The notes below the pieces were generated by a model. It saw nothing but the letters and a program-made list of their open reading frames with translations. It had not been told where the DNA came from and searched no databases. The position numbers and the translations under genes are program-made. A stretch of 40,274 bases of DNA, from assembly GCA_003833135.1 (NCBI GenBank), contig QZLH01000290.1, positions 22,869 through 63,142 of the forward strand, given 5' to 3'. This stretch comes from Oehlia diaphana. Lineage: Eukaryota > Glomeromycota > Glomeromycetes > Glomerales > Glomeraceae. This document shows, piece by piece, positions 24,396 through 35,149 of the stretch (its first letter is position 1; each line of letters begins with the position of its first letter).

Positions 24396-24777
24396 AACAA
24401 GAAATATTATTATTATACAAAATAAATCACTTTTTTTTTTAAAACCCTTTCGTTTTATTAGTTATTAATTAAAAAAAACAAGAAATATTATTATTGTACA
24501 AAATAAATCACTTTTTTTTTTAAAACCCTTTCGTTTTATTAGTTATTTATTAAAAAAAAACAAGAAATATTATTATTATACAAAATAAATCACTTTTTTT
24601 TTAAACCCTTTCGTTTTATTAGTCATTAATTAAAAAAAACAAAGAAATATTATTATTGTACAAAATAAATCACTTTTTTTTTTAAACCCTTTCGTTTTAT
24701 TAGTTATTATTAAAAAAAAACAAGAAATATTATTATTATACAAAATAAATCACTTTTTTTTTAAAAAAACCCCTTTC
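24396..24777 (+). repeat. 81-bp minisatellite, about 4.6 copies
   Basis: Units start near 24396, 24477, 24559, 24638 and 24719, spaced 79-82 bp. Each has AACAAGAAATATTATTATT, CAAAATAAATCAC, a T-run, then AAACCC and TTTCGTTTTATTAGT. Copies differ by only a few bases and by T/A-run length. The array fills the gap between two convergent 3' ends, and every unit carries an AATAAA word, a possible poly(A) signal. Confidence 0.92.
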
Positions 24778-24872
24778 CCTCCCCATTCAACGTAAGACTC
24801 GGGAAAAATAATATAAAATAATAAATAGAAATAATAATTATAATAATTTTTTTTTTTTAAAAAAAAAAATAA

Positions 24873-26250
24873 TTAATTAGCAGCAGAATTAAAAGAAAAA
24901 CAACAAAGAGCATTTAAACAACCTGCAAGACAATAATTTAAACTATCTCTACAATTAGCATCCCATCCTCTACTACCATTACAACAACTACAACAATAAC
25001 ATCCATCGCAACAACCTCCAAATAATGAAGATTTAGCAAAACCTCCCGAATTTTCATCTTGAGCATCTCGAGTATTAGTTGTTAATTGATTATTTTGTTC
25101 CATATTTATAACAGTTGCATATTCTTGTTGTTGTTGAGTTTCTATGTAGGTTTGTGATGATGTATTATTATTATTTTCGTTGGTGGTATTAGAAGTTGTA
25201 TTAGTAGTAGAAGTTGTAGTATAAGATTTTATATATGATTTGAGTGAATTATTTTGAACTAATTATAGAAAAAAAAAAATAAAGTTAGTTAAAAATAGTT
25301 AAATTCTTAATTTAATTTAATTTTTAATTTAAAAAAATTTTTTTTTTTTTTTACCAAATATTATAATAACCCTAAATATTAATGAAATTACGGTCAAACA
25401 AACAACAAAATATTTAATAGGCGTTATAAACCTGTATAAATATTTTGCTTCAAAAGGATCCTAAAACATATAAAAGAAGTATTAATAAAAATGAATAATA
25501 TTATTTAAAAAATTCAACGATAAAATACGATAAATACGATAAATACGATAAAATACGATAAAATAAAAATTTCATACTAACCAAATAACAAATTAAAGAT
25601 AATATAATACTCCATATAATCAAATATCTCCATATTCTATCAATTTTACCTGAAGGATAAATTGTAAATGGTCTAAAAAATATATTATTAAATTTAGGAA
25701 AGAAGAAATTTTGTTTTGGTTTAAATTTTATAAATTCTTTCTTTATTTCAGGAACTTTCATATATAATGGTTCATAACTATATGGTTTTATATAAAGAGA
25801 AAGTTCATTTATTAAAGAATTATTTTGTGTTGATTGTATTGATAATGATGATAAAGAAGAAGGTGAATTAATTGAAGGAGAAGGTAAAGATAATGAAATT
25901 GTTGAAGAATTTGATGATGATGAAAGTGAAGATAAAGGTGAAGATAAATTTTTATTAAAATTATTAAAATTTGATTGTTTTGATTGTTTTGAATCTTTTG
26001 AATCTTCAAATATATTAATAAAATAATCATTATTTTTCGTTGGATTAAAAGTATTAGAATTAATAATATATGAAGGTTCAATAGAAGAAGAATAATTTGT
26101 TAATTCCTTCTTCATTTTATTCGATTCCGAATTATATGAATTAATATCATCATCATAAACCTTTTTCTTTTCTGACGAAAAATTATTTGAATAAGAAGAA
26201 ATTATAGGTGGTGAATTATACATATACATAGATTGATATTGTCCTTTCAT
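24873..26250 (-). CDS. Two-pass membrane protein with Cys-rich tail, function unknown
   Basis: Exons 26250-25582, 25460-25355 and 25258-24873 have GT..AG borders in phases 0 and 1 and join to 386 residues. Residues 1-150 are Ser/Asn/Lys-rich and low-complexity. A conserved-looking segment (YIKPYSYEPLYMKVPEIKKE) precedes two hydrophobic helices at about 206-223 and 240-258, split by intron 1. After the second helix comes a Thr/Asn/Gln-rich linker, then a tail with 12 cysteines between residues 341 and 378 (CCDGCYCCSCC, then C-x6-C-x3-C-x4-CC). The layout matches the convergent gene at 22926: disordered N-terminus, helices interrupted by a phase-0 then a phase-1 intron, Cys-rich end. The tail here is not periodic. 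A T-run/A-run block precedes the start. The family is not recognised. Other frames over exon 1 are open only because of its low complexity. Confidence 0.8.
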
Positions 26251-26815
26251 GATAAAAAAGAATTTTTAATTTTTTTTTTTTTTAAAAAAAAAAAAATGAG
26301 AAAAATAATAAACCCAAAAGGAAAAACGCCTGCGTCTAAAAATTGATAGCCAAATACGTAATTGTACTTCCTTAAAATGGACCTCAATTTGGTTAGAACA
26401 GTTTTATGTTCCACAATGCTATAAAATAGGCGTGAATAGACGTAATACTCGTTCAATGGGCTCAATGAAACGAGTTGTACTACGAAGACAAAATTACCAA
26501 CTCGAATTATGGCATTATAAATTATGAGATAAGTGATAATTTGTTCATTCTGGTTTTAAATGTAATAAATTGAGCAAAGTGAAATGGATTAAGGAAAGCG
26601 CGAAAAAAAATATCAGATTTTGAATTGACTCCTATACTAAAAGAAATATTTTAAATGTAATAATGAATCAATTCTAAAAGAATATTTAAATGTTAAAAGA
26701 TATACTATTGTTATTTATAAAGGCATTAATAAATTGAACGACCTTATTTATATTATTACACGAACGGAATTCACTGTAAATTTTTTATCAGCCTGATATT
26801 TATCGACAATTAATA

Positions 26816-26922
26816 GTTATTCGGCACTTCGGAGCCCGGATCAACCAATCAAACTTGATTTATCCAATATAACAAGCTACCTTTAGGTAGCGTTAGTTAT
26901 TCGGCTCAAAGTGCCGAATGAG
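26816..26922. mobile_element. Foldback element, about 107 bp
   Basis: The left arm TTATTCGGCACTTCGGAGCC is mirrored by the right arm, which reverse-complements to TCATTCGGCACTTTGAGCC. Near the right arm is a perfect small hairpin, GCTACC-TTTA-GGTAGC (26877-26892). No coding capacity; probably a MITE or a MITE end pair. Confidence 0.6.
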
Positions 26923-26926
26923 TGAT

Positions 26927-27024
26927 TTATCCGGTATCCCGTGATTTGAATATTTTTTGCCTGATACACGATTTATTATACTGTAACCATTTTTAATTAT
27001 AAAAAATCACGTGATACCGGATAA
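26927..27024. mobile_element. Foldback element with TTATCCGGTATC arms, 98 bp
   Basis: TTATCCGGTATCCCGTGATT (26927-26946) pairs with the segment ending at 27024, which reverse-complements to ATTATCCGGTATCACGTGAT. It lies 4 bp from the previous foldback, so the two may be parts of one compound element. Confidence 0.6.
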
Positions 27025-28585
27025 TATAATAATATTAACACGCCTATTGATAATAATACTGTTATGGAATGGGATATATCGGTCTTCGACCGATGTTTTT
27101 GACGTCTCGTTCAATAAATAATAGTTATTGCGTCAGTCACACAAGATCATTGTAAGAGTATTAAAAAGTATAACTAAACTATAAAACTTATTAAAGGATT
27201 AATTAGTTATAGTCATATTTAGCCGATAAAAAATAATATCAATTGTTTCTACGTGCTGATTTCATACTTGCTTCAAGCGTCTTCGATGGAATGCTTTTTT
27301 TTGTTGCGTAATAGCATTTGCAGCTTTTGCAGACCATTAATTAAATATTCTGATACTGTAAACCAAGAACATCAGCCGTAAAATACACAATAGATAATTC
27401 ATGATGTATATTAACCTGGATCCCATTTCTCGCGCGCCACTATGTGGAAAATACGTGTCCAATATAGGTTGACACAATTAAACGTACCTAGGATAATCTC
27501 CTTATAAAAGATTTATTCCATTTTTTATTTATTTCCGTAAATGTATCATATTCGCGGAATTTATAACGAAGTTTTTACATAAATTAGGATAAAATCTGTT
27601 TCACGATTTGATATTTTGTAAATTCATGTTACTTTAAGGCACATTCATTGTTAATCATCTTTAAAAATTATAACTAGACTTCAATCTAAATGAAGGAAAA
27701 AACAAAAGTTTATGCATAACATAATAATACGATCACTGAAATAGGTAGAATATCAGTGCAAATTATTGTATGATATAGCCACATCAGCACATTAAACATA
27801 TTAAGCATAACGCCCGTTACTATCGATCGAAGCTTATATATATTTTTGTATTATGCTCATTATATTATTTTAGATAAATTATTAATTTAAAAACTAGTAT
27901 ATAAATAAGATACGCACTTGTAGCTCATAATGTCTACGGTATGTTGCCATTCATTTAAAGAATTGAATTATTTAATTAAAAGGATACTAATGTGAACTAT
28001 ATTTAATAAAGTGTTTTTTTTCGGATCGACATATGCGCAGTGTTTTATATTAAACATATATTTGTGAGGTCATAAAAGAATTCAATTTACAAGAGATTAA
28101 ATTCGTTTTATTGTATATAATAAGTAGTATAAACATCTAGAAGCGTAAAAGGTTGTGACGACGACCATCTTACACAATATGAGGAATAAAAATATAAAGT
28201 TGTAATAATAATAAAAATCGAATAATGCAGTCCTAATAAATTAGATTTGTGAAAAATAAAAAAAATTATGATTGAGAAATTTATCAATGTACGGGGAACG
28301 TTATATTTAAAAATCTGGTGGATTTGGTGACTCTTACCCATTAAGTCTATAATCTATACCGTATGCATAGCACATACAACGGTAGTTATATCATACTAAA
28401 TATCGTTACATCGGATTATTAAGTACATTCAGTAGGAATTACGTGCGCAGCTCTAATGGGATATAATAAAAAAATTTTTTTTTTTTATGTTAGTAGCACG
28501 CATTTCTTTATTAACTTATTATATAGAGGGCATACGACAAGTAAACAAAAATACATATTTATCTAATACCCTATAAAAAAATTTT
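27025..28585. other. Gene-free interval
   Basis: No gene is supported. A hairpin ATCGGTC-TTC-GACCGAT lies at about 27078-27094. The minus frame at 28108-28341 has no domain and biased composition. Confidence 0.5.
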
Positions 28586-28909
28586 CTGTAAAAACTCCGT
28601 AAAAATGAGCCTTTCACGGATCCATTCACGGAAAACGGTTTTTTATTTTTGGTGGTGTGGCGTTAATATATAATCTGGTTTATTAGGTTTTGGTTTAAAT
28701 TATTTATTTAGCTATTACTAGATATTTGGTTTTGATTTTTTTATCTAGTATTTTACTATTTTTTTTTTTGTATCAAACTAAGGACTCGTATATAAAAGCG
28801 AAACGAAAATAATTCGATAAATTCCGTTATATAAGGTTATTAATTCCGGAAATATGAGCTTTCTACGAAAAAAGATGGAATATAAAAAACGGATCGACTT
28901 TTTTTACAG
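28586..28909 (+). mobile_element. Short MITE-like element, copy 2, carrying an insertion
   Basis: Same ends and halves as 7211-7357 (CTGTAAAAACTCC at left, CGGATCGACTTTTTTTACAG at right). Here about 180 bp of unrelated AT-rich sequence separate TTCACGGAAA from ATATAAGGTTATTAATTCCG. The copies match closely over both halves. Confidence 0.65.
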
Positions 28910-29131
28910 GGATATAATACAAAAATTTTTTTTGAAAAAAAAAAATAAGGAAAGTTTACTTCTTAAAATAATTTATATTTTATAAGATAACGGTTTCTAG
29001 GAATGAGTCGCGATTATCACAAAACTTGATGATTGACCGCTTTGATATTCAAAAAAAAAATTATCTTTACATAAAGAATAACAAAAAAAAAACGTTGGTG
29101 TAGTGGAAGATAAAATTTCGAGAAATTTCAA

Positions 29132-29230
29132 TCAACTACATAAGAAAAAGCATCCAGACCCTTCAGTCCCTCCTTCAGGAAAACTATATTCTTCTCCAAC
29201 TTTTTTTATCTGTAGACCTGTATCATTAAA
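29132..29230 (-). pseudogene. Short coding relic (FNDTGLQIKKVGEEY family)
   Basis: Read downward from 29230 this gives FNDTGLQIKKVGEEYSFPEG, then an Gly/Thr-rich stretch and a stop at 29132. The first 15 residues match the relic at 15102-15427, and the DNA also matches (TTCTTCTCCAACTTTTTTT and the flanking CATTAAAA). It is a fragment of a dispersed family with no intact member in the window. Confidence 0.5.
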
Positions 29231-29987
29231 ACTATGCTAAAAAACAGGGAGTGCATGTTTACTTTAAATAAATAAATAAATCTTTCCTTTGTAATGTCAA
29301 ATCTTCCATATCTAGCCCTAGCCTGCGCAATGATTCAGGTGCCTGGCCTACAAAATATTTTATGGAATCCCCGTTTAGTACAACCATTACCCATATGCCT
29401 TATAAAAAAAATTCTGGAAAATCATTTTTCTCGAAGACATGATCATTTTTCTGAAAAATTTTTTATAGTGATGTTGTTCAGTAAATCTCAGCTGGGGAGT
29501 GCAACGTAAAAAACGTAAAACTAAGTGATCATAGTAAGTTGATCCGCAAGGATCTCGAGATACAATTCCCGAGATACAACTATCATATCGTAGACCTACT
29601 AAGCATTCTAGTTCTCACCTGAATCATCATCCTTCTTTATATAGAATGAAGAGGATTGTTGACATTGAGTTAGTATTTTTATTGTTTTGATTATATTAAC
29701 CAAGAAAGAATTGACAGAAGTCTCATCTAGAAAGTAAACAAACGAATATATTATTTTCCATCCTTTTTATTTAATTACGTAATATCGAACAGATTTTTAA
29801 TACTAAGCCAAATATTAACATTTGGTCGCCACGTCAGACATTATCACGAACTATGGCATGACTGTGAGACTACGATTCAGAATTACTAAGCTTTACTGAT
29901 CGTTTTATCAATTGCCATCACTGAATAATATAAATGATTCTCTTTCACCTTTTGCTTTTTAATAAACTCTTTCTTGACTATTACAAA

Positions 29988-31463
29988 ATGGCTACTGATT
30001 GCTTTGAAGAAATTCTTGAATATTTAGATGAGAATGATAAAAATACTTTATATTCATGTTTATTAGTTAATCGTTTTTTATGTAAAGTTTCTGTCAAGTT
30101 TTTATGGAGAAATATTTGGAATTTTAAACTTCAATCGGAAGCACAAACACAAATTATAAGAACTCTATTAACTTGCCTACCTAATGAATCAAAAAAACTT
30201 TTACAGGAAGAAAATATTATTATTCCAATTTCAAGAACTTCAAAACCTCCATTATTTGATTATGTATCATTTTTTAAAGCTCTTTCAATTGATGATATTA
30301 TTATAATGATTGAATTTATTATTCAAAAATCAACAAAATCAACAAAATCAGGGAGTTCAAAAAATCCAAATCATCTAAATAGATTAAACAAAAGTAGAAA
30401 TTTATTAATAGAAGAGATATTAAAAATGTTTATTAGAAGGACCTCTTTGAAAATATTAAATTATACTATGAAGACAAGAAAAATCATGAAAATTCCGAAT
30501 GATATAATGTTAACAGAATTTCCTGGAGCGAGAGATTGTTTAAAAAATTTAATAGAATTGAGATGTACAAATAAAGTTCACCCAGAAGTTTTTTATCAAT
30601 TATCTCAAGTATGTCATAATATTGAAACAATCAAAATTTTTAGTTCTTCATATAATAATGGAATGAATAAATTAATTATTTTACAAGATAATTTAAAATG
30701 TTTAGAAGCAAAACAATTTAATAGTTCAGAATTAAATGGGATTTTGTACTCATTAAATAATAAGCAATTAAATACGATAACAAAATTACATTTAAAAGAA
30801 ATTGGTGATTTATTGTCACTTTCATTTATTATTAAATTCACAAATTTGCAAGAAATTACTTTAACAGATAATTATGATAATTATTTGGTTAATTGTGAAG
30901 AATTAAAATATGTTATTTTTCCAAAATTACGATATTTTGCAATCAGATATAATATTGAAAGTGAAGTATTAGTGAAATTTCTAGAAAATAATGGAGAAAA
31001 TTTAGAAGAATTTAAGTATTATTCATCTTTTACTGAATTAACAAATAAATTAATAAATTTAACTGTAGCAAAATTTTGTTTGAATTTAAAGTCATTATAC
31101 GCTCCATTTGATGAAACAGAGTCATTAATATCAATTTTAAATAGCTGTCAACAATTAGAAAGGATTGGCGTTTATTGCAATACTCGTAGAATTGAAGCAT
31201 TAGAAATTATTGAAATTATTGCTATATCTTCACCAAAAAAATTTCATGTATTTGAATTACATAGAATAATAGATTTACTTCCGGAAGAATTGAAAACCAT
31301 GTTTAAGATTTGGAAAGATCGTATACCATGTAAAACACTTACTCTTATTATTAAAAGTAATGAAATTAAAAAAGAAGAAAATATGAAAGTAATTGAAAAA
31401 TATAAAAAGTTTGTGGATGTAAAATATGAAAAATATGTAGAATATAAGGAGATGGAGATGTAA
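29988..31463 (+). CDS. F-box protein, intronless
   Basis: Predicted SCF ubiquitin-ligase receptor of 491 residues. I chose the ATG at 29988 (context ACAAAATGG). An in-frame ATG 54 bp upstream adds only a hydrophobic 18-residue leader (MILFHLLLFNKL and so on) that paralogues lack. The F-box at about residues 1-45 is divergent: CFEEILEYL replaces the usual LPEIL, and LCKVSVKFLWRNIW replaces WCRxxIPxLWxNPF, while LYSCLLVNRF is typical. The second family patch PPLFDYVSFFKAL follows. The C-terminal two thirds is an irregular leucine-rich array (CLEAKQFNSSEL, LNTITKLHLKEIGDLL, LQEITLTDN), probably the substrate-binding solenoid. It converges with the F-box gene at 31558-33192, leaving 94 bp between stop codons. 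Confidence 0.92.
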   Translation: MATDCFEEILEYLDENDKNTLYSCLLVNRFLCKVSVKFLWRNIWNFKLQSEAQTQIIRTLLTCLPNESKKLLQEENIIIPISRTSKPPLFDYVSFFKALSIDDIIIMIEFIIQKSTKSTKSGSSKNPNHLNRLNKSRNLLIEEILKMFIRRTSLKILNYTMKTRKIMKIPNDIMLTEFPGARDCLKNLIELRCTNKVHPEVFYQLSQVCHNIETIKIFSSSYNNGMNKLIILQDNLKCLEAKQFNSSELNGILYSLNNKQLNTITKLHLKEIGDLLSLSFIIKFTNLQEITLTDNYDNYLVNCEELKYVIFPKLRYFAIRYNIESEVLVKFLENNGENLEEFKYYSSFTELTNKLINLTVAKFCLNLKSLYAPFDETESLISILNSCQQLERIGVYCNTRRIEALEIIEIIAISSPKKFHVFELHRIIDLLPEELKTMFKIWKDRIPCKTLTLIIKSNEIKKEENMKVIEKYKKFVDVKYEKYVEYKEMEM

Positions 31464-31557
31464 AAAAACATGGTATAGCAATAGAAAACTTAGTATGAGT
31501 ATAAAGTAATATTGTTTTATTATATATATTTGTATATATTATATATTCATATTTTTT

Positions 31558-33192
31558 TTAAAAGCAATACATTTCGGCTATAAAAGTAACATATATATTT
31601 GGACTATAATAACTTTCTACTTTAATACCATATAATTCAAATTTTTTCACCTTGTTTTTTGATTCAAATAAATCTCTACCAATAAAATCATCTTTAAAAG
31701 CTAAATAATTAACCCTTTTCTTTTTCATAATATATTTTTCTATATAAGGTAAAATATCTTCACTTCCTATAGTTGTATAATCTCTAATTAATAATTTCTT
31801 AATAAAAGTATTTTGAGATTTTTTTAAGAATAATTCAAAATCACTTGGATTAATTTTAAGACATAATTTTAAATATTCTAATTTATTAGGTAAAATTTGA
31901 CCCAATTCTCTTAATACTATAGAACTAAGTTTAATCATTTCATTATCAATAGAAAGATAATTAAGATTTTCACCAATAATTTCAATTATATCAAAAGATA
32001 AAAATATACATTGTTCATTAAAACCTAATAATTCAAAAAATTTAATATTTGTACAATATTTTATAATTAATTCAAGTAATTGTTGTTTTAATTCATCATT
32101 TGTAAAAAAACCAAATCCAATATTTTCTAAATAAAAACCAAATTTTTGTAATAATAATTGAAAAGATTCAATTTGAAATGATCTACTACTTAAAAATAAT
32201 GATTTTAATTTAAATGGTTTATTATTAATACTAATAATTTGTTGAATAAATTCATTATTTAAAGAAAAACAATAAAGAATATGAATAGATTCTAAAACAT
32301 TTAATTGTTCAAATACTTCTTTTAATATATTTATATTTTTAAAATCAATATTATAAAATATAATTGTTTTTAAAGTATTTGAACAATTAGAATTTTTTAA
32401 TGTTAATAATGAATTATGTAAATGAAATTTATTTTGTTTAAATAAATAATTTCTTTGTATAAATGAAATCTTTTCAAGTTTGTTTTGTGTTTTAATTATA
32501 TTTAATAATGGTTTTTCAATTGATGAAATATCATGAATTTCATTAAATTCAAGATAAAGTGTTGAAATGGATTTACAATTATTTGATAAAACTGTTAAAA
32601 ATTTAAAATATTGATTTGTAATAAGTTTTAAATTTTTTATTTCATCAATAAAATTGGGATTTTGTAAAATTATTTCAACACTATCATTAAAATATTTTAT
32701 ATCTGATACTTTAAAAGTATTTAAATTTGCTTTATTATCAATAAATGATTTAAATAATGATTTATAAATTAATTTCACTGATTCTGTGTAATATTTTTTG
32801 TTATAACAATTTATTGAAATCCATTGTTCAATAGAAAGTTGAATTTCTCTTAAATTTAAAATTTTAATAAAATTTGGATAATTAAATAATGTTTTATTAT
32901 TATTTTTATTATTATTATTATTATGATTATTATTTATAGGAATTTTTATATTAATTCCATATTCATATAATTTTTTTTTATCTTCTTCATTTAAATACAT
33001 TTCAATAAATTGATAATTTTTGGTTGGAATCGAAAATGGATTTTCCCATAATATTGGTATAGTTAAACGACACCATATTCTATTAATTAAAATACATGAA
33101 TATAATGTTGAAAAATCATTTCTAAAATATTGTATAATTTCATTTATTAATTCAGGTAAATCTCCTGAAAAAATTTTTGAGCATGTCGTCAT
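31558..33192 (-). CDS. F-box protein, intronless, with Asn-rich insert
   Basis: Predicted SCF ubiquitin-ligase receptor of 544 residues, one uninterrupted exon. The F-box at about residues 11-54 is canonical for the family: DLPELINEIIQYF, LYSCILINRIWCRLTIPILW, ENPF. An Asn-rich insert lies at 87-100, encoded by AAT repeats. The second patch TLFNYPNFIKIL follows. The remainder is leucine-rich (LNTFKVSDIKYF, LEKISFIQRNYLF, LEYLKLCLKI). The last 70 residues (RVNYLAFKDDFIGRDLFESK region) match the F-box pseudogene fragment at 38165-38372. The start is preceded by a long T-run/A-run block (about 33190-33240). It is the closest in organisation to the gene at 29988 and lies tail to tail with it. Confidence 0.93.
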   Translation of the reverse strand: MTTCSKIFSGDLPELINEIIQYFRNDFSTLYSCILINRIWCRLTIPILWENPFSIPTKNYQFIEMYLNEEDKKKLYEYGINIKIPINNNHNNNNNKNNNKTLFNYPNFIKILNLREIQLSIEQWISINCYNKKYYTESVKLIYKSLFKSFIDNKANLNTFKVSDIKYFNDSVEIILQNPNFIDEIKNLKLITNQYFKFLTVLSNNCKSISTLYLEFNEIHDISSIEKPLLNIIKTQNKLEKISFIQRNYLFKQNKFHLHNSLLTLKNSNCSNTLKTIIFYNIDFKNINILKEVFEQLNVLESIHILYCFSLNNEFIQQIISINNKPFKLKSLFLSSRSFQIESFQLLLQKFGFYLENIGFGFFTNDELKQQLLELIIKYCTNIKFFELLGFNEQCIFLSFDIIEIIGENLNYLSIDNEMIKLSSIVLRELGQILPNKLEYLKLCLKINPSDFELFLKKSQNTFIKKLLIRDYTTIGSEDILPYIEKYIMKKKRVNYLAFKDDFIGRDLFESKNKVKKFELYGIKVESYYSPNIYVTFIAEMYCF

Positions 33193-34204
33193 ATTTTTTT
33201 TTTTTTAAAAAATTTTTTTTTTTTTTTTTTTTTTTTTTGTTAAAAGAAAGGAAAAAAGGGGGAAATTAAAAAATAGGGATTTGTGGCTATTTTTTCAATA
33301 TAAACTAAAACTAATTAGGGGGAATTTCGGACTTCAATTCCGATAATAAAATAATATGCTGAATATGCAGATCATTCGGAAACTTTACCGGTAAATCATA
33401 AAGTTATTACGTTAACAGTTAAGACTGTTAAGTATTATTTCAAATAATTTTTAAATTTTGTCATACATACGAGTTATACATACGAGTCACGTTCATTTTC
33501 CAAATTGTATTGAAATATATACGAACTCCATATTGGTCGTATTACGCTAATTACTGCTAGATCTACTGATTCAAATGGGCAAAAATAGAAAAATTCTTCG
33601 CCTTATAAACCAAATAAATAACATCTCTTATAAACCTATTCATTATGTTAATGGAGTATTTTTTAATTGAAAATTTTTGCTATGTATTTATAAAATAATC
33701 CCCGGTCGCACTAAGTGTCACTCATGATCACCTTCATACTAATTTTAAAAATTGCGAGTGATTAGCTGAGTTTATAAATAACCGGGTATCTTCGTCTACT
33801 TATTTCCCGGTCTCATATAGATAGCCGAGAAATTACTAATTTTAGTTTAAAATAGTAAAATAGTCAATATTAATGAGTGACACGCTCCATGGGATTACCC
33901 ATTTATTTCATGGGAAGGGGAAACATTAGGGGTTTTCCTTTCGAGAAAAAAACTCTATTATACCCAACTCCCCATGAAATTAATAATACTAATATTTCAC
34001 ATTTAATCAAAATCAGATATAAATTAAAAATTAATATTAACCGCAGTGAGACGACTGAGGTGTCTGGAACTGTGGCCGTGATAAAATTCAAAATAAATAT
34101 TTAATAGTACTATAGTCTAGAGGTCTTAAAAATATGGATATTTATCATTGGTATAATAAAATTACGTTAAATTCATCATTTAATCCAAATCAATTCACAG
34201 AGTA
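33193..34204. other. Gene-free interval with small inverted repeats
   Basis: No gene is supported. GTGTCACTCAT at 33715 is exactly inverted at about 33873-33883, bounding some 170 bp that could be a small MITE. ATTTCATGGGAAGGGG at about 33907 has an imperfect inverse near 33970-33982. The overlapping frames on both strands at 33877-34104 come from this inverted structure. Confidence 0.45.
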
Positions 34205-34587
34205 CAGTCGGCTCTCGATATAACGAAGTTGGTGGCCAATCAGGCCTTCGTTATAAGAAAATTCGTTAATAAAATATAGCGAATTTCGATGTAATGGAAA
34301 ATCTGGTATAATATATGAATTGTGATTTCTTATGTTATGTACAACATATGTTACACAAAATATCGTCGTTGTATTTAAAAAAGTTCGTTATAAAAAGAAA
34401 TTCGGTATAAAAGAGTCATTTTATTATGTACAGTTTATAGACTTACTTCGTTAAATGGTATACAGCATTTAATTAGTGACATTCGTTATAGCAAATTTTT
34501 TTTATATGTTAAAATTGGTACAACACTAAAGATTCGTTATACCAAATAATTAGTTATATCAAAATTCGTTATAACGAGAGCCGACTG
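34205..34587. mobile_element. Pogo/Tc1-like MITE with TA target duplication (383 bp)
   Basis: The ends are CAGTCGGCTCTCGATATAAC then GAA on the left, and on the right (reverse-complemented) CAGTCGGCTCTCGTTATAAC then GAA: 23-bp terminal inverted repeats with one mismatch. TA flanks both sides (34203-34204, 34588-34589), the signature of Tc1/mariner/pogo insertion. The interior is non-coding and repeats ATTCGTTATA or close variants at least six times. A transposase in trans would be needed to move it. Confidence 0.88.
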
Positions 34588-35149
34588 TATTAACAACACT
34601 CTTCCTTAAATATTTTAACTGTTTATTAAAATTTGTTTGTAAATCTTTTTATTCCTTGCTGATTAATAATGTCAGGTGATTTAGAAATTGAGTCCTAGTG
34701 GATATGGTACGTTGAACTGAATTTGTAAAAAATTTCACAATTTTCTAAAATATCTTTTAAATTTGTCATAATCAAACTACAGAGACATATATTTTTTCTT
34801 TTTTTGCATTATTAATTACTATTATTTTATAATGAAAAATCTGAGCTGCTTTTGGTGATTATCTTTACACGTTTAAAATGAGTTAAAAAAAATCAAGTCT
34901 ATTCCTAACTCAATGTAAAAATTAATAATTAAAAGTAATGGGTATTAAATTTTTTTTATTTTATTTTATCAATGTACGACTGTACGTTCACGGGTTTGCT
35001 ATTGATGTGGTGTCATGTAGGAATTGATGGTTACACAATTTAATACATATAACTTTGTTACCAACCATAAATGGATATTTCTTTCTTTCTTTTCGCTAAC
35101 GTTCAAATTCTATTTTTCTAACAAAAAAAAAAGCACATTTTTATTCAAC
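34588..35149. other. Interval upstream of the kinase gene
   Basis: Nothing callable. The in-frame extension upstream of 35150 (from 35024) is Phe-rich and unlike the family N-terminus, so I treat it as 5' untranslated DNA. Confidence 0.5.

Noticed and set aside
25812..26081. His/Leu/Ile-rich minus-strand frame
   Set aside because: It is a shadow of the Ser-rich exon 1 of the gene at 24873-26250.
29294..29509. 71-codon plus frame
   Set aside because: No motif or splice support; it sits in relic-rich DNA and could be chance.
33877..34104. Overlapping frames on both strands
   Set aside because: They come from a small inverted-repeat structure; no protein-like features.
35024..35149. N-terminal extension of the kinase from an upstream in-frame ATG
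   Set aside because: Phe-rich and unlike the polar N-terminus expected; the ATG at 35150 begins the recognisable sequence.
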